NCBI GenBank assembly: GCA_013215565.1
Contig: JABSQV010000002.1
Span: 1 to 57,606, forward strand
Direction: 5' to 3'
Length of the DNA: 57,606 nucleotides
From: Myxococcales bacterium
GTDB taxonomy: Bacteria > Myxococcota_A > UBA9160 > SZUA-336
Shown: positions 48,946-56,676 of the stretch, piece by piece
Layout: the number at the start of each line of letters is the position of its first letter
How positions within the stretch are numbered: position 1 is the stretch's first letter
Translations under genes and position numbers: made by a program
The notes under the pieces: model-generated
Seen by the model: only the letters and a program-made list of their open reading frames with translations
The model's database searches: none
Told to the model about the DNA's origin: nothing

Positions 48946-51900
48946 CGGACTCGGCCCCGGGGCCGAGTTCGCGGCGCTTGCCCTTCTCGACGATCGCGAT
49001 CGGGAGTCCGTCGCGGAACACGAGCGCGCGTGTATGTCCCGCGGCGACGCGACCGCCCGGGGTCAGGATCCCGGCCAGGTTCACGGGGTCCGACGCCGAG
49101 ACCCGAATCTCGACCCCGTCGGGATCGCGGCGCCGCTCGCGTCTGAGCGCCGGGATCGCCTCGGGCAGCGCGAACTGCTCGCCTACGAATCCGCTCACGA
49201 AGCGTCCCCCGCGCACGACGCCGCGGGCCTCGAGCCGGCGCAGCGCCCGGTGGATCTCGCGCCAGCCCGCGGGCAGGTTCTCGCGCGCGACCCCGTCCCG
49301 GAAGACCACGCCGTAACGATCGAGCAGCCGATGCGCGGCGCGTTCGATCAGTTCGTCCGGATCGGGCGGATCGGCCAAGGGAGACAGCAGCCCCCAGCGT
49401 CCCTCGGGCGCCTGCACGCCGCGCGCCACGATACGGTTGCGCGGCCGTTTCTGTGAGGGCAGCCCGGAGAGACGCGCGCGCCGGCTCGAGCTTCCCAGAA
49501 GCAGCTTGCGCAGGGGCGCGAAGCCGTCGCAGCTCACGATCCCGCGCGCGATCAGCTCCCGCAGTCCCTCCTCGACCTGCACGGGAAGCAGGCGCGTCGC
49601 CGGTGTGATCTCGCGCGAGAAGAGCGCACCGCGCGCGCGCAGCAGTTCCAGGATCTTTTCCGCGGGACCGCAGAGCCTGCGCGCCGAATCCGCTTCGAGA
49701 CTCCAGCGCCCGGGACCCCCGTCGGCCGCGCTCGAGTAGAGCAACGCGTCGAGGTCGTCCCGCGGAAAGAGTCCCACCGGAGTCGCGCGCGAGGGACGCG
49801 TTCCAGGTTCGAGCGCTTCGCTCACCGATGAGATCCGGCCCCACGCCACCCGGCCACTGAGACACAGCGCGTCGAGCGACTCCGGGCGGTAGCCCTCGAT
49901 CCGGGCCGCGAGCAGCTCGGGCTCCCAGGCCCCGACAGGGGCCTCGAAGCCCGCCAACTGCTCGATCACGCGCAGCATCCCGCCCTCGCCGCGCAGGCGG
50001 CTCTCGGGATGCAGGTGCTGCCAGCGAAGCAGGAAGCGCAGGTAGTCGCGAGCGCTGACCGGCTCGATTTCCTTGCGCAGGCGCGCGAGCGTGTAACGGT
50101 GGATCCGGGCGAGCAGGCCGCGATCGCAGAACTGCTCCGTGTCCGCGCCGGGGTCGAAGTGTCCGCGCAGGATCACGCCGCGGGCTTCGAGGCGGGCGAG
50201 CGGGGCCCGCAGGTTCGAGGCCTCGCACGCGAGTCGTGCCGCGAGGTCCCGCTCGGAGACCGGTCCCAGAATCGCCAGATGTCCTCGCAGCGCGGACTCG
50301 CGGACCGCCTCCGGATCCGCATCCGCACCCTCGCGAACCAGCCGATCGGGAAGCTCGAGCGCCGGGCGAATCTCGGCGTCGGGGAGCAGTCGCTGGATCC
50401 GGGGCAGGTTTTCGGCTGCAAAGCGCAGTTCCCCGTCCGCGCTCGCGGTGCGGCCGCCGGCCTCGAGCTCGGCGACGAAGTACCGACCCTCGCCGAGGTC
50501 ACGCTCCCGCACCAACACGAGGTCGAGCAAGAACTCGTAGAGTTCGTCGGCATCGCGGACGACCGGGGCCGCCTCTCGGCGCACGCGCTCGATCGCTTCG
50601 GGATCGAGCCGCGCGAGATCGCGCGCCGACTCAGGCAATACGTGCCGGAGCGATACGGCCCGCGTTCGCCGCTCTTCGAGCGGCGCGTCGTCGAGGAACG
50701 CGTAGGGCCTGGCCGAGAGCACCTCGTGCGAAAAGGGTGAGGGCTCGACGCTGTCGAGTACGTGTAATCGCACCTTCCCACTCCGGATTCCGGAGACGAG
50801 TTCGCGAAGTCCATCCAGGTCGCAGGCCTCGTGGAGACAGTCGTAAAGGGTCTGGGCGACCATCGGATGGTCCGGGATCTCGATCGGGTAGCTTAGGTTT
50901 TCCTGGCACGCGACCTGATCCGGGAACGCGGCCGTGAGCAGGTCGTCGGCCTGCATGCGCTGAATCGGATAGGGAACCTTGCGCCCACCGCGCATGCGCG
51001 GAACCGCGAGCGAGCGGTTCGCGTTCCAGCGCCAGCGCGCCGTGAACATCGGGGACGCGAGCAGGGCCTGCTCGAGCAGATCGCCTACGGTGTCGGGACT
51101 GAGAAATTCCGACAGCGTCTCGAGTGGAAAGGTCTGGGGCGTGCCCAGCGAGAGCACGATCGCGTCGTCGGTCGCCGCGGCCTGGAGTTCCTGGTTGAAG
51201 CCCTGGCAGAAGCGTTTGCGAAGCGCGAGCCCGAAGCCGCGGTTGATCCTGCCGCCGTAAGGGCTGTGCACGACCAGTTGCATGCCGCCGGAGTCGTCGA
51301 AGAAGCGCTCCGCGAGCAGGTCGTCGCAGGTCGGAACCACGCCGGCCGACTCGGACTGAGCCTCTACGTAGCGGGCGAGTTGCCGCGCGCCGTCGAGACC
51401 GAGTTCGCATTCCGCCGTCAGCCAGTCTGCCGCGGCTTCCAATCCCTCTCGCAGCCGCAGCGCCAGATCTCTGCGCAGGTCCGATACCTCGCGCGAGAGT
51501 TCACCGGTTCGCGCGGGCGCCTCGCCCTGCCAGAACGGAATCGTCGGAGGGGACCCGTGCGCGTCGGTGACCCGTACCACGGCCGACTCCACCCGCCGGA
51601 TCTTCCAGCTGTGTGTGCCCAGCAGAAACACGTCTCCCGGCATGCTCTCGATCGCCCAGTCCTCATCGACAGTGCCGATGAAGGTGTCGTCGGGATCGAG
51701 CAGGACCCGGTAGGTGGCCACGTCCGGGATCGCGCCACCCGAGGTGAGCGCCGTGATCCGCGCGCTGCGCCGTCCCCGGATCCGTCCGAGCAGCCGGTCG
51801 CGGTGCAGGTAGACGGCGCGCCGCCCGCGCGCGGTCTCGTAGCCGCGGGCCAGGAGTTCGAGCACGGCATCGAAGCGTTCTCGCGAGAGTTCCCGGAACG

Positions 51901-53224
51901 GCGCCGCGCGCCGCACGAGCCGGTAGAGTTCGTCTTCGCTCCACTCCTCCACGGCGCAGGCCGCGACCAACTGCTGAGCCAGGATGTCGAGCGGGGCGCG
52001 CGGAGGGAAGATCCGGTCCAGCCTCCCCGCCTTGACCGCGCGCAGCAGTGCCGCGCACTCGAGCAATTCGTCCCGCGTGGTCGGGAAGAGCCGGCCCGAG
52101 GGGCGCAGGCCGAGCGAGTGTCCCGAACGCCCGACCCGCTGCAGGAAGGTCGCTATGCTGCGCGGAGACCCGATCTGACACACGAGTTCGACCGTCCCGA
52201 TGTCGATCCCGAGTTCGAGAGACGCGGTCGCAACGATCGCGCGAAGTTCCCCGTCCCGGAGCCGATCCTCCACGCGCAGGCGCCGGTCCTTCGAGAGACT
52301 CCCGTGGTGGGCCGCGACGGCGGCGTCGCCGAGCCGCTCCTGCAGTCGGTGCGTGACGCGCTCCGCGAGGCGCCGCGTGTTCACGAAGACCAGCGTGGTC
52401 CGGTGCGACTCGACGCGTTCCGCGATCTGATCGAGAAGCTCGTCCCACTGCTCCTTCGAAGCTACGGCCTGCAGTTCCTGGTCTTCCGGAAGTTCGATCC
52501 CGAGTTCCAGGTCGCGCTGGTGGCCCAGATCCACGATCCCGACCTCGCGTCGCTCACCGCCCAGGAAGTCGGCGATCCCCTCGATCGGACGCTGTGTGGC
52601 AGAGAGGCCGATCCGGACCGGACGCGTATCGCAGAGCGCCTCGAGTCGCTCCAGCGTGAGCGCCAGGTGCGAGCCGCGCTTGTCGCGCGCCAGCGCATGG
52701 ATCTCGTCAACGATCACGGTGCGTGCGCTCCGAAGCGTCGCCCGGGAACGCTCGGCAGTCACGAGCAGAAACAGCGATTCGGGCGTCGTAACCAGGATGT
52801 GCGGGGGCTTGCGAATCATGGACTGACGCTGGCGCGAAGAAGTGTCTCCGGTCCGGACGGCGGCCCGGATCTCGGGCAGGTCGAGCCCGAGTCGCGTCGC
52901 CTCCTCGCGGATCTCGGCGAGCGGGACCTCGAGGTTTCGGTGGATGTCGTTCGAGAGCGCGCGAAGCGGGGACACGTAGAGCGAGTCCACGCCATCGGTG
53001 AGTTCGCCGGCGAGCGCGCGCCGGACCAGGCGGTCGATCAGCACCAGGAAGGCTGCGAGCGTCTTGCCCGAACCGGTCGGCGCCGCGATCAGCGTGTCGC
53101 GCCCGCTGGCGATCGCGGGCCAGCCCTGCCGCTGCGACTCGGTCGGGCCCGGGAAACGGCGCGCGAACCAGGCCGCGACCGGGGCCGAGAACTCGATTTC
53201 GGCAGGTCCCGATTGCGCGGTCAC
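48935..53224 (-). CDS. lhr: Lhr-type large DEAD/H-box helicase
   Basis: A 1429-residue superfamily 2 helicase. Walker A APTGSGKT (48-55), motif Ia VSPLRALSNDI, motif II DEIH (173-176) and GLSATQRPIEG (motif III) are followed by helicase C with VNTRRLAERVTHRLQ, TASLELGIDIG and QRVGRSGH. The Lhr core winged-helix and the long Lhr C-terminal domain follow (ARLACEASNLRAPLARLEARG and similar wHTH repeats). It unwinds RNA:DNA hybrids or DNA during repair. GTG 53224 gives the usual N-terminus; the upstream frame runs into argC. 67 bp separate it from argC, so they may be co-transcribed. Confidence 0.94.
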   Translation of the reverse strand: MTAQSGPAEIEFSAPVAAWFARRFPGPTESQRQGWPAIASGRDTLIAAPTGSGKTLAAFLVLIDRLVRRALAGELTDGVDSLYVSPLRALSNDIHRNLEVPLAEIREEATRLGLDLPEIRAAVRTGDTSSRQRQSMIRKPPHILVTTPESLFLLVTAERSRATLRSARTVIVDEIHALARDKRGSHLALTLERLEALCDTRPVRIGLSATQRPIEGIADFLGGERREVGIVDLGHQRDLELGIELPEDQELQAVASKEQWDELLDQIAERVESHRTTLVFVNTRRLAERVTHRLQERLGDAAVAAHHGSLSKDRRLRVEDRLRDGELRAIVATASLELGIDIGTVELVCQIGSPRSIATFLQRVGRSGHSLGLRPSGRLFPTTRDELLECAALLRAVKAGRLDRIFPPRAPLDILAQQLVAACAVEEWSEDELYRLVRRAAPFRELSRERFDAVLELLARGYETARGRRAVYLHRDRLLGRIRGRRSARITALTSGGAIPDVATYRVLLDPDDTFIGTVDEDWAIESMPGDVFLLGTHSWKIRRVESAVVRVTDAHGSPPTIPFWQGEAPARTGELSREVSDLRRDLALRLREGLEAAADWLTAECELGLDGARQLARYVEAQSESAGVVPTCDDLLAERFFDDSGGMQLVVHSPYGGRINRGFGLALRKRFCQGFNQELQAAATDDAIVLSLGTPQTFPLETLSEFLSPDTVGDLLEQALLASPMFTARWRWNANRSLAVPRMRGGRKVPYPIQRMQADDLLTAAFPDQVACQENLSYPIEIPDHPMVAQTLYDCLHEACDLDGLRELVSGIRSGKVRLHVLDSVEPSPFSHEVLSARPYAFLDDAPLEERRTRAVSLRHVLPESARDLARLDPEAIERVRREAAPVVRDADELYEFLLDLVLVRERDLGEGRYFVAELEAGGRTASADGELRFAAENLPRIQRLLPDAEIRPALELPDRLVREGADADPEAVRESALRGHLAILGPVSERDLAARLACEASNLRAPLARLEARGVILRGHFDPGADTEQFCDRGLLARIHRYTLARLRKEIEPVSARDYLRFLLRWQHLHPESRLRGEGGMLRVIEQLAGFEAPVGAWEPELLAARIEGYRPESLDALCLSGRVAWGRISSVSEALEPGTRPSRATPVGLFPRDDLDALLYSSAADGGPGRWSLEADSARRLCGPAEKILELLRARGALFSREITPATRLLPVQVEEGLRELIARGIVSCDGFAPLRKLLLGSSSRRARLSGLPSQKRPRNRIVARGVQAPEGRWGLLSPLADPPDPDELIERAAHRLLDRYGVVFRDGVARENLPAGWREIHRALRRLEARGVVRGGRFVSGFVGEQFALPEAIPALRRERRRDPDGVEIRVSASDPVNLAGILTPGGRVAAGHTRALVFRDGLPIAIVEKGKRRELGPGAESATG

Positions 53225-53291
53225 CCGAAGTTCCGCCCGTGATCCGCTGCGATTCGCCGGCCGCCGGGATTCGTGCGCGCGTCGCGCGCGC

Positions 53292-54260
53292 TCACATCGG
53301 AAGACCGAGCGCTTCGGGAAGCCCAAGCATCAGGTTCAGGTTCTGAATCGCGGCCCCGCACGCGCCCTTGCCGAGATTGTCGAGCGTGACTACCAGAAGC
53401 GCGTGCCCGGACGGGTGTGGGACGACCACGAGTTCAAGCCGGTTGGTGTCGTTCAGGTCGAGCGGATCGAACGCGTACTCGTCGATCTCGAACGGCTCCC
53501 GGTAGTCGGCGACCCCGACGAAGGGCTCCCGCGCGTAGCGCTCGGACAGGGCCTCGTGGATCGTCTTGGGCGTCACCGACCCCGATTCGCGCTCGAGTTG
53601 CGCCTGGTGGAGCGGGATTTCGACCCGCATCCCCGAGCGGAACGGTCCGACCGCAGGAACGAACTGCGGCTCCCGCAACAGGCCCGCGTAGTGCTGCATC
53701 TCCGGGACGTGCTTGTGGACGCGCTCCAGCGCGTAGGGTGCCTCGTACACGTGGGCGAGCAGACCCCGATCCGGGTTTTCCCAGCGCTCGATCAGGCTGC
53801 GCCCGCCACCCGAGTAGCCCGTAAGCGCATGCACGACGAGCGGGACGTCGGCCCGCAGGAGCCCGGCATCGACGAGCGGGCGCAGCGCCAGTATCAATGC
53901 GGTCGCATAGCAGCCGGGATTCGAGACCCGCGTGGCCTCCGCGATCCGCGCGCGCTGACCGGGCGCGAGTTCCGGAAGCCCGTAGACCCAGCCCGGCGCG
54001 GTCCGGAAGGCTGTACTGGTATCGATCAGGCGCGTGGCGGGATTCTCGATCCAGCGCGTGGCCTCGCGCGATTCCGCGTCGGGGAGGCAAAGTACGGCCA
54101 GGTCGGCCTGGTTGAGCGCATCGCGCCGGGCCGCCGGGTCCTTGCGGCGCGCCTCGGGCAGCGCGATCAACTCCAGGTCGTCGCGACCCCCGAGCCACTC
54201 GTGGATCCGCAGCCCCGTGGTCCCGACGTGCCCATCGATGAAGACGCTGGGTCTCGACAT
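53292..54260 (-). CDS. argC: N-acetyl-gamma-glutamyl-phosphate reductase, short type 2 form
   Basis: Third step of arginine biosynthesis: NADPH-dependent reduction of N-acetylglutamyl phosphate. The 322-residue length and SVFIDGHVGTTGLRIHEWL at the N-terminus match the shorter ArgC2 type, in which the usual GxxGYxG motif is GHVGTTG. The catalytic cysteine is in VSNPGCYATALILALRPL, and HKHVPEM carries the conserved histidine. GYSGGGRSL is the nucleotide/product region. No other arg genes lie near. TACAAT is 7 nt before ATG 54260. Confidence 0.93.
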   Translation of the reverse strand: MSRPSVFIDGHVGTTGLRIHEWLGGRDDLELIALPEARRKDPAARRDALNQADLAVLCLPDAESREATRWIENPATRLIDTSTAFRTAPGWVYGLPELAPGQRARIAEATRVSNPGCYATALILALRPLVDAGLLRADVPLVVHALTGYSGGGRSLIERWENPDRGLLAHVYEAPYALERVHKHVPEMQHYAGLLREPQFVPAVGPFRSGMRVEIPLHQAQLERESGSVTPKTIHEALSERYAREPFVGVADYREPFEIDEYAFDPLDLNDTNRLELVVVPHPSGHALLVVTLDNLGKGACGAAIQNLNLMLGLPEALGLPM

Positions 54261-54267
54261 GGGGCTG

Positions 54268-54273
54268 ATTGTA
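54268..54273 (-). promoter_or_regulatory. Candidate -10 box of argC (leaderless)
   Basis: TACAAT on the minus strand, 7 nt before the ATG. It has one of the best matches to TATAAT in the window. Confidence 0.5.
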
Positions 54274-54322
54274 AAAGCTCCCGGGTCGATCTGCCGCCCC
54301 CGGCGTCGCGACGCTTGGGGCT

Positions 54323-55795
54323 TCAGCCGTCGCCGGGCGCCACCGGTGGCGCCTCGTCGACCAGCAGTTCGAGGGAACGGCCCAGCGTGACCGGGAGCTC
54401 ACGCCGGAACTCCTCGATCAGCTGCTCGGCGCGGAGTTCGAGCTCGCGGTTCGACTCCTGAAGCTCCGCCAGATAGCGCTCGAGGTACCCGGGCAGCGCG
54501 TAGACCCGGAAGCGGAACAGTCCCGCGAGGCCGCGACTTCCCTCGATGCGAAGCTCCACGTCGTTGGCACCGGGTTCGAGGGCCAGGCTCCCGTCGAAGC
54601 GCCCGGTCTCCGGATCGAGCAGGTTCGGGGTACGCCGGCCGGTCCGCTCGTTCGTCGCGCGCACGGAGTGGAGGTCACGGATGACCAGCGCGGGCAGTGC
54701 AGCTTCGAGCGAATGCGGCGAGGAGACCCGGATCAGCTCTCCGCCCGTCTGCCGGGCCAGCTTCTGGTAGGGGCGCGCTGCGCGGTCCGTCTCGAAGACC
54801 AGCGGGAACACCTTGAGGCTCCGGCGCGCTCGACGGGCGAAGTACGCGAGTTGGGTCAGGTCGGTTCTGCCGTGCGAGCGGCGGAAGCCATGGCTCGCGG
54901 GGCAGACGGAGCGATTCCGATCGACCTCGCAGCGCGCCGCCGCCTCCTCCCCGTAAAGCCGCTTTCGCGTGCTGCAGTTGAGAAAGCGGCCGGAGTGCGG
55001 GAGGTCCCCGTCCGTGAGCAGCACGATCTCGCGCGCGGTTCCGGACGGGGTGTCATCGAGCCACTCGCGCGCCAGCCACAGCGCACACACCAGATCCGTG
55101 CGTCCCTCGCCCTTCGGGACCTCCGCCCGAAAGGCCTGGAGCCGCGCCCGGATCTGGTCCAGCGGCAACCCGGGCTCGGCGACCGGCCGGGTGGTTTCCC
55201 CGAACGCGATCACGCCCAGTTCGATCGAGTCTCCCGCGGCCGCCCGGGCGTCGATCCGCTGGACGATGTGTTCGAGGGCCCGGCGCTCCGCCTCGAGCAC
55301 CGTGATCCGCTCTGCGCGCCGCGCGGGGTCGAAGCGAATATGAGCGCTGGCACTCAGCGATGCATCGACCAGGATCACCACGCGCCGCGGACCCGGGGCC
55401 CGGGGCAGCGACAGGGCGCCCCGGATCGGCAGTTCGAGTTGCTCGAGAACCGGGACCAGCACCCGGTCGCGCTCGGCCGTCGTGACCAGCGGATACGTCA
55501 GGAACAGCGGCACGCCCGGCCGGATCGCCCCGTAGGGCACCTGGCCCGTCCACTCCCGGCGAATCCGCTCCGCCAGCGCGTCCGCGGGGGGCCCGCTCCA
55601 GGCATTTTCGCCCGGCGGCGCCAGCAGTTGGATCCGGGCCGGGCGGCTTCCGGCCGGCACCGCGGCTTCGAGATCCGCCCGGTAGGGCTGGTAGACGGCT
55701 TCCGCGGTGTCGCGCCCCGGAGCGGGGCCGGCGATCCAGAGCGCCGCGACGACGAGGAGCAGACTGCGCGCCGAACTGGGAGGGAAGAGCCGCAC
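54323..55795 (-). CDS. Secreted von Willebrand factor type A domain protein
   Basis: A 490-residue protein with a signal peptide (LLLVVAALWIAGPAPG, then RDTAEA). A VWA domain begins RVVILVDASLSASAHI, a DxSxS metal-ion site, followed by LGVIAFGETTRPV (with the threonine region) and EIVLLTDGDLPHSG. An unusual Cys-containing insertion lies after it (FLNCSTRKRLYGEEAAARCEVDRNRSVCPASHG). The C-terminal part is beta-rich with a final helix. A binding or structural role in the envelope is likely. GTG 55795 abuts GAGGGGAG; TAGAAT at 55839-55844 on the minus strand may be the -10. Confidence 0.82.
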   Translation of the reverse strand: MRLFPPSSARSLLLVVAALWIAGPAPGRDTAEAVYQPYRADLEAAVPAGSRPARIQLLAPPGENAWSGPPADALAERIRREWTGQVPYGAIRPGVPLFLTYPLVTTAERDRVLVPVLEQLELPIRGALSLPRAPGPRRVVILVDASLSASAHIRFDPARRAERITVLEAERRALEHIVQRIDARAAAGDSIELGVIAFGETTRPVAEPGLPLDQIRARLQAFRAEVPKGEGRTDLVCALWLAREWLDDTPSGTAREIVLLTDGDLPHSGRFLNCSTRKRLYGEEAAARCEVDRNRSVCPASHGFRRSHGRTDLTQLAYFARRARRSLKVFPLVFETDRAARPYQKLARQTGGELIRVSSPHSLEAALPALVIRDLHSVRATNERTGRRTPNLLDPETGRFDGSLALEPGANDVELRIEGSRGLAGLFRFRVYALPGYLERYLAELQESNRELELRAEQLIEEFRRELPVTLGRSLELLVDEAPPVAPGDG

Positions 55796-55838
55796 CTCCC
55801 CTCAAGCGGCTATCTGTGCGGGATCATGAGTCTTCAGG

Positions 55839-55902
55839 ATTCTACACTTTTATAATCGTGTAATTTTGAGAAATTGACCTGTATTCTTGACCCTAGTACA
55901 AT
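55839..55902 (+). promoter_or_regulatory. AT-rich cysH promoter region with dyad
   Basis: TTGACC (55874-55879), 17 nt, TACAAT (55897-55902), then 7 nt to ATG 55910: a near-consensus promoter giving a leaderless message. Upstream lies ACACnnTTATAAnnGTGT (about 55844-55861), a 14-of-18 symmetric dyad that may be an operator, and a TATAAT at 55851-55856. The stretch is far more AT-rich than anything else in the window. Confidence 0.55.
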
Positions 55903-55909
55903 GAATTTC

Positions 55910-56665
55910 ATGGAGAGGCTGCAGGTCCCCGAGCAGGTGCTGGAAGAGGTCCGCAATGGCGCGATCCACTCCTGGTCCGCCGAGAAGATTCTCGAGTGGG
56001 GATTCGACCACTTTGCCCCGCGGATTGCGCTGTCCGCCAGCTTCGGATCGCCCGAGGGCATGGTCATCTTCGACCTGATGCACAGGACCGACCCTTCCCG
56101 GAGCCGGCTGTTTACGATCGATACCGGCCGGCTTCCGCAACAGACCTACGACCTGATGGACCGGATACGCGACCGCTACGGCTGCGAGATCGAGGTGTTC
56201 TTTCCCAGGCCCGAGCAGGTAGAACAGATGGTTCGCCGGGAGGGGCTCAACCTGTTCTACGAGTCGGTCGAAAAGCGCCAGCGCTGCTGCCGCGTCCGCA
56301 AGGGGGAGCCGCTGGAGCGGGCGCTCGGGGATCTCGACGCATGGATCACGGGACTCCGGCCCGGTCAGTCCGTCACGCGGAGAGCGGTGCGCGCGGTCGA
56401 GATCGACGAGACGCACGGCGACCGCATCAAACTCAATCCGCTGATCCGCTGGTCACGCGAAGACGTCGAGAGCTACGCGAACCAGAACCAGGTACCGGTC
56501 AACGCGCTGCACGCGCAGGGCTATCCGTCGGTCGGCTGCGCTCCCTGCTCGCGCGCCGTCGAGCCCGGCGAGGATCTGCGCTCCGGACGCTGGTGGTGGG
56601 AGAATTCCGAGACCCGCGAATGCGGGATCCACACCGGCTTCGAGTCGGACGGATCCGGCATCTAG
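55910..56665 (+). CDS. cysH: Adenylyl-sulfate (APS) reductase, assimilatory CysH
   Basis: Reduces APS to sulfite with thioredoxin, in cysteine biosynthesis. The 251-residue protein has SASFGSPEGMVIF (PP-loop), the iron-sulfur cysteines Cys126-Cys127 and Cys210-x2-Cys213, and the catalytic Cys238 in the ECGIH motif. The paired cysteines mark APS rather than PAPS use. ATG 55910 is chosen over ATG 55874 and ATG 55901, both of which lie inside promoter elements. cysD, cysN or sat genes are not next to it. Confidence 0.93.
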   Translation: MERLQVPEQVLEEVRNGAIHSWSAEKILEWGFDHFAPRIALSASFGSPEGMVIFDLMHRTDPSRSRLFTIDTGRLPQQTYDLMDRIRDRYGCEIEVFFPRPEQVEQMVRREGLNLFYESVEKRQRCCRVRKGEPLERALGDLDAWITGLRPGQSVTRRAVRAVEIDETHGDRIKLNPLIRWSREDVESYANQNQVPVNALHAQGYPSVGCAPCSRAVEPGEDLRSGRWWWENSETRECGIHTGFESDGSGI

Positions 56666-56676
56666 GCGGTCGCGGC

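Noticed and set aside
51266-53242. 658-codon open frame antisense to lhr
   Set aside because: Overlaps all helicase motifs; a GC-driven shadow.
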